From the NCBI RefSeq assembly GCF_008386695.1, contig NZ_VUOC01000003.1, positions 296,421 through 360,420 on the forward strand: a stretch of DNA of 64,000 nt, given 5' to 3'. The notes beneath the pieces are model-generated. The model was not told the origin of the DNA. It saw only the letters and a list, made by a program, of their open reading frames with translations, and did no database searches. This document shows, piece after piece, positions 9,801-17,588 of this stretch. Made by a program: the position numbers and the translations under genes. Numbering within the stretch: the first letter of the stretch is position 1; each line of letters opens with the position of its first letter. The DNA comes from Chitinophaga agrisoli. Lineage in GTDB: Bacteria; Bacteroidota; Bacteroidia; Chitinophagales; Chitinophagaceae.

Positions 9801-10005
9801 CCTCTATTTCCTTTGTTACGGCATTCTCTACTTCTGAAGGGGCGGCGCCCGGATAAGTAGTACTGATGGTGATGATCTGTTTTGACATTTTTGGCAGCAG
9901 CTCATACCCGATGGAAAAATAGCTGACGATGCCCAGGAGGCCCAGTACAGAGAAGATCACGACTATCAGCGTGGGCCTTTTTATTGATATTGCGGTTAGT
10001 GACAT
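6889..10005 (-). CDS. RND efflux transporter, HAE1/AcrB type
   Basis: At 1038 residues this is full length for an AcrB-like inner-membrane drug/proton antiporter. The N-terminus (SLTAISIKRPTLIVVIFSVL) is the usual first helix. The TM4 motif GILVDDSIVVLENI carries the paired aspartates of the proton relay, and two large periplasmic loops with duplicated topology are visible. It should form a trimer and work with the adaptor and outer-membrane factor encoded immediately upstream on the same strand (11 bases between stop and start). Gene order TolC, adaptor, pump is common in Bacteroidota. Substrate specificity is not readable. Confidence 0.96.
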   Translation of the reverse strand: MSLTAISIKRPTLIVVIFSVLGLLGIVSYFSIGYELLPKMSKQIITISTTYPGAAPSEVENAVTKEIEDAISSLEKLDNIKSKSLEGLSNVIVEFKSDVDIDQAMQDAQRKVNAIASQLPEDAKDPVISKFSVDEAPIMKISVAAKTDNRALYDIVKQRIGPLLSKLNGVANVGIMGGEERQIRVNIDRRKIESFGLDAQQVLKAIEKTNLDFPAGSVKNDGSETTIRLAGKYKHAADIENTVVQHRDGRTIFLKDVAVVIDGIKETETVSRYNANTAIGLLMYKQTDANAVEVSEQVREEIKKLEKQYAPEGLTFAIAQDSSEFTLKAAEAVNHDLILAIILVALVMLVFLHSMRNAIIVMIAIPASLVTTFIGIHLFGFTFNLMTLLALSLVVGILVDDSIVVLENIQRHMEMGKDKRQAALDGRQEIGFTAMSITLVDVVVFLPITMVDGLIADILRQFSLVVVVSTLMSLFVCFTLTPLLVSRFGKLTHPDPKKLWGRTILYIEAQINRLTASYSLLLKWSLHHKRWVLGITLALLMGSLGLVAGGFIGDEFVNMGDRGEVVVKIELPKDATIEQTNLKTQEVERYILSKPEVVNVFSSMGKNDNQFAAQGERHIAEISVNLVDKSKRNISTEQFSQTVKKELQERIQGAKVNISNVDIMGSTSEAPIQVVLSGSNVDQLLAYADAILQKMKTVPGTSDTKISIENDKPELSVRIDKEKMMALGLQMDQVGNVIKLAFSGNNDVQLSEGQYDYDIMVRLDAFDRSSMNDLQQLSIVNAAGGNIRLNQFATVERTIGPAKLERKDRISAVTVSSEVVGRPQGTVGKEIQTVIEKDPLPAGISIEYEGNMKEQAEAFGSMGYALVASIIFVYLIMVALYNSYIYPFVVLFSIPVAIVGALLALALNMQSLNIFSLLGIIMLIGLVAKNAILLVDYTNQLKAQGYTVMEALQESGRTRLRPILMTTIAMVIGMLPLALASGAGAEWKNGMAWALIGGLTSSMLLTLVVVPVIYLIIDKLIARFSKKDMLAIPAPVMA

Positions 10006-10016
10006 ACAATTGTTTT

Positions 10017-11069
10017 TTATTGGTTGATAGATATTGCTGCGCCGTTTTCAAGGTTCAGCTGTCCGGAGGTAACTACCTTTTCGCCTGCCTGTAAGCCTTC
10101 CAGCACCTGTATCTTAGCAGGCGTAACCAGGCCGGTCCTGATATCACGCAGGGTAACCTGTTGTCCGTTGGCTATATATACTTTAGGCTGTTTAGCGCCG
10201 GCCAGCAAGGCGCTTACCGGTATGGACAGTCCCTCTGCTATGGTGCCCGGTGCAAAGGTCACATCTGCCAGCATGCCTGCTTTCAGCTGTTCTTCCTTAT
10301 CATTTGCAAAACTGATCTCTGCCAGGAATTTCCCGGAGGCGTCTGCCTTATCGCTGATCATGCTGATGTGGCCTGTTTGTGGTTGTGACAGCACAGCAGA
10401 AGTGATGGTCACTGCCTGGGCGGTCTTTACTTCGAAGGCTTCGTGCTCAGAGAGGAACACGTTTATCTTTAAGGAAGCGTTATCGATCAGCTGCGCCAGT
10501 ACGGTACCAAATGTTACGTAGGAACCGGTTTCTACGGTCACGTTCTCGATCTTTCCGCTAAATGGCGCGCGGATCTGCATGTGCTCCATCTGTTCCAGGA
10601 TCTCTTTCTGCTGCGCCAGCAAGGAGGTGTGTTGCAGCTTCACATTTTCCAGCTGCATTTGGGTGGCGCCGCCCAGCGATATCAGGTGGGTATAGCGGTC
10701 TATATCCAGCGCAGCTTTGGCCAGTGAGGACCGGATGCTGCTTAGCTGGGCGCTGTATACCCCTGCATCCAGGCGGGCAATCACCTGTCCGCTCCGTATA
10801 AGATCTCCATTCTTAATATAGAGGGCTACTAATTTACCCTGTACCTCTGAGGCGATCTTCACTTCCCTGGCGGGGGCCGTAGTGCCGTTCAGGCTAAAGG
10901 ACACATTAAAGGAGTCTGCTTTTACCTGGTGCACTTTTACGGGGATCACTATTTTCTCTTTAACCGGGTTAGCGGCTTTGTTGATCTTAGCTTTATTGTT
11001 TGCCAGTACGATCACGATACTGCCTGTGAGCGCTGCGATGATGGCAATAGTTAATAACTTCTTTTTCAT
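10017..11069 (-). CDS. RND efflux periplasmic adaptor (membrane fusion protein)
   Basis: The 350-residue product has an N-terminal membrane/signal segment (residues about 5-25). A barrel-sandwich half motif (NGTTAPAREVKIASEVQGKL), a central coiled hairpin and the second lipoyl half (IRAPFSGKIENVTVETGSYV) follow, then a beta-barrel and membrane-proximal domain. This is the HlyD_D23/AcrA layout at usual length. It bridges the RND pump and the TolC-like channel. It is the middle gene of a three-gene minus-strand operon with 11-base gaps on either side. Confidence 0.95.
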   Translation of the reverse strand: MKKKLLTIAIIAALTGSIVIVLANNKAKINKAANPVKEKIVIPVKVHQVKADSFNVSFSLNGTTAPAREVKIASEVQGKLVALYIKNGDLIRSGQVIARLDAGVYSAQLSSIRSSLAKAALDIDRYTHLISLGGATQMQLENVKLQHTSLLAQQKEILEQMEHMQIRAPFSGKIENVTVETGSYVTFGTVLAQLIDNASLKINVFLSEHEAFEVKTAQAVTITSAVLSQPQTGHISMISDKADASGKFLAEISFANDKEEQLKAGMLADVTFAPGTIAEGLSIPVSALLAGAKQPKVYIANGQQVTLRDIRTGLVTPAKIQVLEGLQAGEKVVTSGQLNLENGAAISINQ

Positions 11070-11080
11070 GTTGCAATAGT

Positions 11081-12439
11081 TTAAAGGGAGTTTATAAATG
11101 ATGTTAATAATGTGCCGTTGGCTTTGTGTGTATTTACCAGGCTGGTTTGTACGCTGATGAGCGCCTGGGTATGCAGGTTGCGGGATTGGCTTAATTCGCG
11201 CTCCGCATCCAGCAGTTCTATCAGGGAGGTAACGCCCTCTGTATACAGCGCTTTCCGGGATTGGTACACCTGCTCTGCCAGCACCAGGTTATCCTGTGTG
11301 ATCTTTACCTGCCGGCGGTCGCTGCCCAGGGTGGTATTGGCTGTTTCCCATTCCGTGTTGGCCAGCTGTTGCTGTTGTTCGCTACGGAACTGCAGCTGTT
11401 TCAATTCTGATTGTGCCAGGTGCAGGCGGCTTTTGCGGCGGTAGCCATCAAAAATGGGAATGGTAGTAGTAATGCCCACGGTGGAGCTTTTGTACCAGTA
11501 ATCATTTTTAGTAGCATCTGACAGCTGGTTGTACTGCGCGTTGTAATTGAACCGGAAATACGCGCTTACAGAAGGGCCTTTCTCTGCCTTGATGCTTTTG
11601 ATATCCAGTTCCTTGGCCTGGATCAGCTGGCGGTACAGGTTCACATCTGCCCGGCTGGTCAGGTAGGCAGCGCCCTCCGGCGTGATGGCTGCTGAGTGGA
11701 TATCTTCTGTAATGGTCAGCGCCGCATCTGCCGGTACACCCAACAGGTACTTGAAATACGCCAGCTGTTCATCGTAACCGGACTGCAGCTGGTTAAGCTG
11801 GGACTGGATATTGGCGGCATTGATCTGCAGTGATTCATAATCAATACGTTTGAGCACGCCGCTTTCATACTGGGCTTTGGCAATGGCAGCTATCTCCCGG
11901 ATATTATCATGGTCTTTACGGGTGGTACGGATCATGGCGGTAGAAGACTGCAGTTCATACCAGGCGGTGGCCACCCGGAACACCAGGTCTTCCTGTGACA
12001 GCTGATATTTAGTTTCGCTGATGCCCGTATTTAAACGGGCGGCATCTACCTGCAGGCGGCTGCTTTTCTTAAATATGGTTTGGGTGGCTTCTACACCGTT
12101 GCCCATATTATAGCTGGTACCAAACTGCACGGGAACAAACTCTTTCGATGGTTGGCCGGCAATAGCGCCCGGCAGCATTTGGGTGGCAATGGCGGGGTTG
12201 TACTCTGCCTTGCTGTTAAAATTTACTTGTGGCAACAACGCTGCTTTTGCGATGCCTACCTGGTGAGCGGCTATCTGCCGGTTCAGGCTATCGGCTTTTA
12301 AAGAGGGGTTGTTGGCCAGCGCCAGTTCGATGGCGGTTCTGATGGTAATGTTGGTTGACTGGGAGCGGGCCTGTATACTAAGGAGGCTGATGATCAGCAG
12401 CACCGGCATACCCACTTTCCATTTGTTGATCTTGCGCAT
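11081..12439 (-). CDS. TolC-family outer-membrane efflux protein
   Basis: The 452-residue protein has a signal peptide (about residues 8-27, ending QARSQS) and two repeats of the long alpha-helical outer membrane efflux domain. The first begins TIRTAIELALANNPSLKAD, and the C-terminal repeat is rich in Gln/Leu helices. It supplies the outer-membrane channel of the tripartite pump and is the first gene of the operon, so the operon promoter should lie in 12440-12763. No lipobox Cys follows the signal. Confidence 0.95.
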   Translation of the reverse strand: MRKINKWKVGMPVLLIISLLSIQARSQSTNITIRTAIELALANNPSLKADSLNRQIAAHQVGIAKAALLPQVNFNSKAEYNPAIATQMLPGAIAGQPSKEFVPVQFGTSYNMGNGVEATQTIFKKSSRLQVDAARLNTGISETKYQLSQEDLVFRVATAWYELQSSTAMIRTTRKDHDNIREIAAIAKAQYESGVLKRIDYESLQINAANIQSQLNQLQSGYDEQLAYFKYLLGVPADAALTITEDIHSAAITPEGAAYLTSRADVNLYRQLIQAKELDIKSIKAEKGPSVSAYFRFNYNAQYNQLSDATKNDYWYKSSTVGITTTIPIFDGYRRKSRLHLAQSELKQLQFRSEQQQQLANTEWETANTTLGSDRRQVKITQDNLVLAEQVYQSRKALYTEGVTSLIELLDAERELSQSRNLHTQALISVQTSLVNTHKANGTLLTSFINSL

Positions 12440-12510
12440 AAGTTTTTGGTTTTAACTGTCAGGAGTTTTTGTTTGACAGCACAAAATTGCGCTCTGGAAA
12501 AGGCGTGAGG

Positions 12511-12651
12511 GTTCCGTTTGGCTAATCCGAACCAACGGGAAGGCCATTTACCGGTCCGGATCGTAAAATGGGGTGTTCGAACGCGGTAGGTTGTTGATAA
12601 TCAATTTAGTTTGGGGATCCGTTCGAGGCGTTCGGATCTATAAATCCGAAC
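12511..12651. promoter_or_regulatory. Upstream region of the efflux operon with ATCCGAAC-type repeats
   Basis: The gap 12440-12763 holds no credible gene. It contains a perfect 8-bp inverted repeat GTTCGGAT/ATCCGAAC (12630-12637, 12644-12651). AATCCGAAC recurs at 12524-12532, with related TTCGAAC and GATCCGTTCG words in between. The position upstream of the TolC gene and directly downstream of an AraC-family gene suggests operators; binding is inferred. Confidence 0.45.
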
Positions 12652-12763
12652 TCCAGGGAAGGAAAAGCGATTTTGAAGGACATGTTTCAGGCCATTCCGC
12701 CAGGCGGCGCCCCTTGGTTTTTTGCATACAATGGCATTAAAGCCGGTTTGCAAAAGCGGGTTT

Positions 12764-13960
12764 TCAGGCAAGTAAAGCTGCCTGTTTCTGGTGATCGCGG
12801 TAGGCGGTGGGGGTAAGGCCGGTAAATTTTTTGAATACGGTATTGAAGGTAGTTTTGGAATTAAAGCCGGCTTCAAAGCCTACGGAAAGGATGGTATAGT
12901 TCCGGTTAGCCTCATTCAATAATAATCGTTTGGCCTCTTCTACCCGGTATTGGTTAATGAGGTCATAGAAGTTTTTGTTTAGTCCGTCATTGATGGCCTG
13001 GGAGAGTTGGTGGGGCGGCAGGGCGAGCCGGTCTGCCAGCTGCTGCAAGGTGAGCTCTGTTTCCTGGTATAGTTTTTCAGACTCGAGTATCAGCAGTATC
13101 CGGCCTGCAATGTCCTGTATGCGGGTGTCACTGAGGCCGGTCTTCCGTTTTACCCGGCCGGGAAGGTTGTCATCTTCCAAGTTTACGGCCTCTTCCAGGG
13201 TATCAGCTAATGTTTCCTTATTGCGTTCCGGCATTAGTTGCCATAGGGTTATCTGGCCAATGCCTTTAAAAGCAGCGAGGTAAATATATATTGTGATAAG
13301 CGCGCCGGCGGATAAGATCCCTATTCCCAGGTTTTCCGGGTGCTGCCGGATGTATATATAACAAATAATTGTGCTGAGCACCAGGACCAGGTACCCATGT
13401 ACCAGGTACCGTACCCAGCGCAGGTTGATCCGGCTCGTTTCCGAAAAAAGGTGCCGGATGGAATGCTGATACAGGTATAATGCCCGGAGGGAAAGCCCAT
13501 AATACAGCAGCCGCTGGGAAAACCGGATCATGATCGGTATAAAGGATAAGGGATGCCGCAGGGCTCCTTCTGGCACCTCTTTGCCCGGCGGGTACTGGTG
13601 GGCGACCGTGACCCATGACCAGCAGGCTATGCCCACAAAAACGGGGAAAATGGCCAGGTGAGGCCAGGCCTTACGCCAGGTGATGGGTTCCTTAAAGCTG
13701 CGTACATATAAGTAAAGGAAAGGGCCGCCCAGGACGGTAAAGGGCTCCACAATAATGATGGCCTGCCAGGAGAATAATTGTTGGGCAATAGGGATGAGTA
13801 CCGGGAGGCTGATGCAAAAGATGAACAGCGCCAGGAAGCCGTTCACGGACCGGTCGCTTTTTGGATGGAAATACAGTAATACCGCCAGCAATGCGCCCTG
13901 CAGCAGTCCCACGCCGGCGAGGAATAGAAGCATATGTTCCGGTATATTCAATAGTGGCAT
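12764..13960 (-). CDS. AraC-family regulator with multi-pass membrane N-terminus
   Basis: The 398-residue product has about seven hydrophobic helices in its first 240 residues. A cytoplasmic linker follows, then a C-terminal double HTH of the AraC type (FYDLINQYRVEEAKRLLL and ILSVGFEAGFNSKTTFNTVFKKFTGLTPTAYR, written here as separate segments). It is presumably a membrane-bound sensor-regulator. It lies 21 bases downstream of a close paralog (13982-15157) on the same strand and upstream of the efflux operon, so control of that operon is plausible. A longer overlapping minus frame at 12601-12876 is not coding-like. Confidence 0.9.
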   Translation of the reverse strand: MPLLNIPEHMLLFLAGVGLLQGALLAVLLYFHPKSDRSVNGFLALFIFCISLPVLIPIAQQLFSWQAIIIVEPFTVLGGPFLYLYVRSFKEPITWRKAWPHLAIFPVFVGIACWSWVTVAHQYPPGKEVPEGALRHPLSFIPIMIRFSQRLLYYGLSLRALYLYQHSIRHLFSETSRINLRWVRYLVHGYLVLVLSTIICYIYIRQHPENLGIGILSAGALITIYIYLAAFKGIGQITLWQLMPERNKETLADTLEEAVNLEDDNLPGRVKRKTGLSDTRIQDIAGRILLILESEKLYQETELTLQQLADRLALPPHQLSQAINDGLNKNFYDLINQYRVEEAKRLLLNEANRNYTILSVGFEAGFNSKTTFNTVFKKFTGLTPTAYRDHQKQAALLA

Positions 13961-13981
13961 ATTCCTGTATTTTAAAATAGC

Positions 13982-15157
13982 TTACGCCATTTCCGCTGTT
14001 CTGCACTGCTGTTCCCGGAAAACGGAAGGCGTAAGCCCGGTAAATTTCTTGAATACGGTATTGAAGGTGGTCTTTGAATTGAACCCCGCCTCAAAGCCTA
14101 CGGATAACACGGTGTAATGTTTGTTCCGCGCGTCCTGGAGCAGGCGTTTGGCTTCTTCTACGCGCAGGCCGTTCACCAGGTCGTAGAAATTTTTGTTCAT
14201 GCCCTCGTTGATGGCCTGGGATACCAGGTAAGAAGGGAGTTGCAGCTTATCCGCCAGGTGTTGCAGGGTAAGCTCTGTTTCCTGGTATAACTTTTCCTGT
14301 TCCATTACCAGGGTGATCCTGCCCGCTATATCCAGCATCCTGTTGTTGTTGCGCACCGGTGTATCCTTTTCCAGCTGCAGGGTGATATCATGCAGCTGTA
14401 CTTCCAGTGTTTCCTTGTTTTCCAGATGCTGTCTTTGCCAGATGGTGAGATTGGTGATGCCCTTATAAGTAGAGACATAAATATAAGGTGTGGCCACCGC
14501 TATGGTAATAAGATAACATAGGTTGAAGTATTGAGGGGAGGTGATGATCAGTGAATACATCACCAACGCATTTACCACAATGAATAAATACCCGTTTATA
14601 AGCCAGCTGGCCCAATGCAGGTCTATCTGGCTGGTCTCAGAAAACAGGCCGCGTATAGTGCGTTGGTATAATCGCAGCTCCCGCCGGGCTATAAAATAAT
14701 AAAGCACCAGGTGGCCATAAGGCACACAACTGACCATAATGCCTATGGGCGACTGGAAGGCGAAAAGCGGCGGCGTATCCGTATTCCCATAGGTGAACAC
14801 CAGGTAGGCAAACCAGGAATAAGACACGATATAGAATAGCAGGAAAGGGAGTACTTGGGGTAATGCTTTGCGGAGGGTGACCGTTTCCCGGTAGCTGCGT
14901 ATATACAGATACATCATCGGCCCCATGATCATGGGCAGGGGCTGCTGCACAAACCCGCTTTTCCAGGAAAAAAGGCGCAGGAAAAAAGGCCCGCACATGA
15001 TAATGGACAAAGCCAGGATGTACAGGGCCAGGAACTTGTTCACCACCCGGTCGCTTTTGGGATGGAAATACAGTAAGGCTGCCAGCAGCAAACCTTGCAC
15101 CACGCCCAGGCCGGAAACAAGTAACAGTACATGCTCTGATATAGAAAGGGGTTGCAT
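13982..15157 (-). CDS. AraC-family regulator with multi-pass membrane N-terminus (tandem paralog)
   Basis: The 391-residue protein has the same layout as its neighbour: seven or so membrane helices (about residues 8-235), a linker, and an AraC-type DNA-binding domain at the C-terminus. The stretches GFEAGFNSKTTFNTVFKKF and LYQETELTLQ are identical in both. The N-terminal half is more diverged (ISEHVLLLVSGLGVVQG versus IPEHMLLFLAGVGLLQG), which suggests that the sensed signal differs. It probably arose by tandem duplication. The 21-base gap suggests co-transcription with 12764-13960. Confidence 0.9.
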   Translation of the reverse strand: MQPLSISEHVLLLVSGLGVVQGLLLAALLYFHPKSDRVVNKFLALYILALSIIMCGPFFLRLFSWKSGFVQQPLPMIMGPMMYLYIRSYRETVTLRKALPQVLPFLLFYIVSYSWFAYLVFTYGNTDTPPLFAFQSPIGIMVSCVPYGHLVLYYFIARRELRLYQRTIRGLFSETSQIDLHWASWLINGYLFIVVNALVMYSLIITSPQYFNLCYLITIAVATPYIYVSTYKGITNLTIWQRQHLENKETLEVQLHDITLQLEKDTPVRNNNRMLDIAGRITLVMEQEKLYQETELTLQHLADKLQLPSYLVSQAINEGMNKNFYDLVNGLRVEEAKRLLQDARNKHYTVLSVGFEAGFNSKTTFNTVFKKFTGLTPSVFREQQCRTAEMA

Positions 15158-15257
15158 CTCGGTTAGGTTGATAGTTGGCCAGTATAATTTACCACAATTA
15201 TCCTGTTTTATAAAGTCCTTTTTTGCTGGTAAATTGGGTTGACTTTAAATTTGTTGT

Positions 15258-16010
15258 ATGGACAGCACAAAACGATTCAGCAACCGCGTGGAGGATTATG
15301 TAAAATACCGGCCGCATTATCCTGCGGATATTATTACGTATCTGCAAGAGGGCTACGGGTTGTCTGCCGGGAAACAGCTGGCGGATATTGGCGCTGGTAC
15401 GGGCATCTCCACCAGCTTGTTCCTGGAGGCGGGGTACCCGGTGTTTGCCGTGGAGCCTAATGAGGAGATGTTGGGTAAGGCTAAAGAGCTGCTGGGGCAG
15501 TACACAGGGTTTACGCCTGTACAAGGCACAGCGGAAAATACTACGTTGCCATCTGGCAGTGTAGATGGGATCATAGCCGGGCAGGCGTTTCATTGGTTTA
15601 ATGTGCCGGCGTGTAAGGTGGAGTTTAAAAGGATCTTGCAATCAGATGGGCTGGTGGCGTTAATCTGGAATGAGCGAAGGGTAGGTTCCCCGTTTGAGCA
15701 GGAGTATGATGCGTTGATCAATAAACATGGGAAGGATTATGTGCAGGTTGGGCATCGTAATATTGATGCGGAGCATATTGGGGCGTTCTTTGCGCCGGCG
15801 GCGATGGAGTTGAAGGTGTTTGCGAATGAGCAGGTGTTTGATTATGATGGGTTGAAAGGGCGGTTGTTATCGTCTTCTTATATGCCGTTGCAGGGGGATC
15901 CCGGGTTTGAGGTGATGATAGCGGATCTGGAGGCGTTGTTTGGGAAGTATGAGCAGGAGGGAAGGATTGTTATTAGTTATGATACGAAGGTGTATGTTGG
16001 CCGGCTATAG
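15258..16010 (+). CDS. Class I SAM-dependent methyltransferase
   Basis: The 250-residue protein starts MDSTKRFSNRVEDYVKYRP, the usual opening of the Methyltransf_11/UbiE-like group. It has the SAM-binding motif I LADIGAGTGIST (residues about 38-49), the acidic end of beta2 (VFAVEPNEEML) and motif III (GIIAGQAFHWF). It is a soluble methyltransferase; its substrate cannot be told. It is divergent from the AraC pair, with a 100-base gap. The 3' half is noticeably richer in G than the 5' half. Confidence 0.92.
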   Translation: MDSTKRFSNRVEDYVKYRPHYPADIITYLQEGYGLSAGKQLADIGAGTGISTSLFLEAGYPVFAVEPNEEMLGKAKELLGQYTGFTPVQGTAENTTLPSGSVDGIIAGQAFHWFNVPACKVEFKRILQSDGLVALIWNERRVGSPFEQEYDALINKHGKDYVQVGHRNIDAEHIGAFFAPAAMELKVFANEQVFDYDGLKGRLLSSSYMPLQGDPGFEVMIADLEALFGKYEQEGRIVISYDTKVYVGRL

Positions 16011-16068
16011 CAGTGCCGATGCTTGATGTACTAGTCTATGCCGGTATGATCCTGAGGGATCTGGCCCA

Positions 16069-16173
16069 TGCCGGTAGATGTTAAAAACGGCTGCGCCTGC
16101 CGCGGGGTGTTCGCTTTGGAAGCAGGCTGTTGGAGCCCGCGCCAGCCAAGGCCGATTTTAACATCTACCGGCA
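16069..16173. repeat. Long interrupted palindrome (REP- or MITE-like)
   Basis: Perfect 18-bp arms (16069-16086 and 16156-16173) enclose about 69 bases whose inner parts continue to pair imperfectly (CGGC, TGCC and GCGGG matched with their complements). The element sits in the 314-base gap 16011-16324, which has no gene. There is no T run, so it is not a simple terminator. No second copy was seen in this window. Confidence 0.7.
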
Positions 16174-16324
16174 AGGCAAGCAGGCCGTAGGACAGATGGG
16201 GGATACTGTTGGGTATTACTGCGTTAAGTTTAGGTTAAGTGCTTCGTTTGCATTATCACATTATGATGGGAGGGAGTGGGGGTGCAGAAAAAAATTGTAG
16301 TTTAAGCCGCAAATATTTCATCCA

Positions 16325-17407
16325 ATGGAAACCATCTTATTAGAAATGGCGAATAACCGCAGCACATTGCACGCGGTAATAGAACAGGACGAGCGGACCG
16401 CTTATTTTTATATTTATCCTGGGGAACATTTTTCTGAACGTTATGGTATGCGGGCATGCTGGTTGCGGAACCTGCAGCCTGCCCCCGATGAGCGGGATAG
16501 CGCAGCCATGGAAGCCGGGAAGGCGCCGATGCTGGAGGCGCAGTATTGTAAGCATCCGCAAGGACTTGCACCACTGGAGGCAGCGGAACTAAGTATTATG
16601 TGGAATGAGTCTGATGATGGGGCGACGGTTTTTTATCAGGATGAGCCAATAGGGATTATTCCCGGTTGGTCGCTTTCTGCTGAACAGCCGGCCTGTTATG
16701 CATTGGAATGTAGCGAGGCTGCGGAAGATCGCGGGCTTTTTCCGCTAGCTGCCCCCGCATTGTTTGAAGGGCTGGAGAAAGCTTCCGCTTTTTGGGATAA
16801 GTGGGGCGATGAGGGGAATAATCCCTGGGGACCCCTGCAGCGGCAATTTTTGGAGGCGTATGAAACACAGTTTGGCAGTACCTTAAAGTATTATGCGATA
16901 GATAACCAACAGTGGCCGCCTATGGCACTGGCCCAGTATGAGCAGGATGATGTTATCTATTTCCTGAGCCTGGGCGTAAGCATCCGCGCGATGCCCTGGG
17001 TGGAGTTGCTGTATAATGAGCAGGCAGGAGGTTTCAGACGGATGGAGTTGGGGCTTGCTGTGAATAAGAACGACTATACCATGGATGAGATCATGAACAT
17101 GGCGCAGTCGATAGCGGGTATAGCGGATAGTCCCTGGCGGAACCTTACCTGGCTGGGCGAAGGGCATACCATCAGCTCATCAGGTTTGCCGGCGGGATTT
17201 GATAGTTTTATACTTTCTTCTGCATTGTATAAAGGTCCGGAGATAGCGCTGCCGGTAATGGAAGGAGACAGGGTGAATCTTTACTGGGCCAGCCCCATTA
17301 CCCTTGCGGAACGGGAGCGTGCGCATAGTAAAGCGAATGGTGGGTATGAGTTACTGGAAACGTTGATAGGGGAAGGAAGGACACATGTGGTGAGGAAAGG
17401 AATGTAA
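16325..17407 (+). CDS. Suppressor-of-fused (SUFU) domain protein
   Basis: The C-terminal part of this 360-residue protein (about residues 165-358) matches the bacterial suppressor-of-fused domain. It has NNPWGPLQRQFLEAYE, AIDNQQWPPMALAQYEQDD, GVSIRAMPWVELLYNE, RRMELGLA and SPWRNLTWLGEGHTI. The N-terminal 150 residues are a less familiar domain rich in Trp, Glu and Ala. No signal peptide or membrane helix is evident, so it is probably cytoplasmic. Bacterial SUFU proteins have no firm general function; some lie in polymorphic toxin immunity settings, but no toxin gene is adjacent here. A terminator follows the gene. Confidence 0.8.
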   Translation: METILLEMANNRSTLHAVIEQDERTAYFYIYPGEHFSERYGMRACWLRNLQPAPDERDSAAMEAGKAPMLEAQYCKHPQGLAPLEAAELSIMWNESDDGATVFYQDEPIGIIPGWSLSAEQPACYALECSEAAEDRGLFPLAAPALFEGLEKASAFWDKWGDEGNNPWGPLQRQFLEAYETQFGSTLKYYAIDNQQWPPMALAQYEQDDVIYFLSLGVSIRAMPWVELLYNEQAGGFRRMELGLAVNKNDYTMDEIMNMAQSIAGIADSPWRNLTWLGEGHTISSSGLPAGFDSFILSSALYKGPEIALPVMEGDRVNLYWASPITLAERERAHSKANGGYELLETLIGEGRTHVVRKGM

Positions 17408-17428
17408 TGTTACGTGTAAAATAGCGTG

Positions 17429-17469
17429 CAGCGGCTTTGAAGTCTATCTTTCAAAGCCGCTGTTATTTT
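17429..17469 (+). terminator. Intrinsic terminator after the SUFU gene
   Basis: Perfect 12-bp arms (17429-17440 and 17451-17462) with a 10-base loop are followed by a T-rich tail. Confidence 0.88.
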
Positions 17470-17542
17470 TAGCTATTAATTGGTTCCGCAAAAAATATAA
17501 ATACTCATGCAAAACGTATAAGCCGGGGGATTGGGGTAGCAA

Positions 17543-17550
17543 TAATTTTG
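17543..17550 (+). promoter_or_regulatory. Bacteroidota-type -7 element before the SDR gene
   Basis: TAATTTTG matches the Bacteroidota consensus TAnnTTTG and lies 38 bases before the ATG at 17589. No clear TTG at the -33 position was found, so this is a weak assignment. Confidence 0.4.
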
Positions 17551-17588
17551 TGTGGTCGATATGATCATCACGAGTAAAAACTACAGCA

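Noticed and set aside
12601-12876. Minus-strand frame of 91 codons before the TolC gene
   Set aside because: It overlaps the end of the AraC gene in another frame and has a Pro-rich low-complexity translation; the region looks regulatory.
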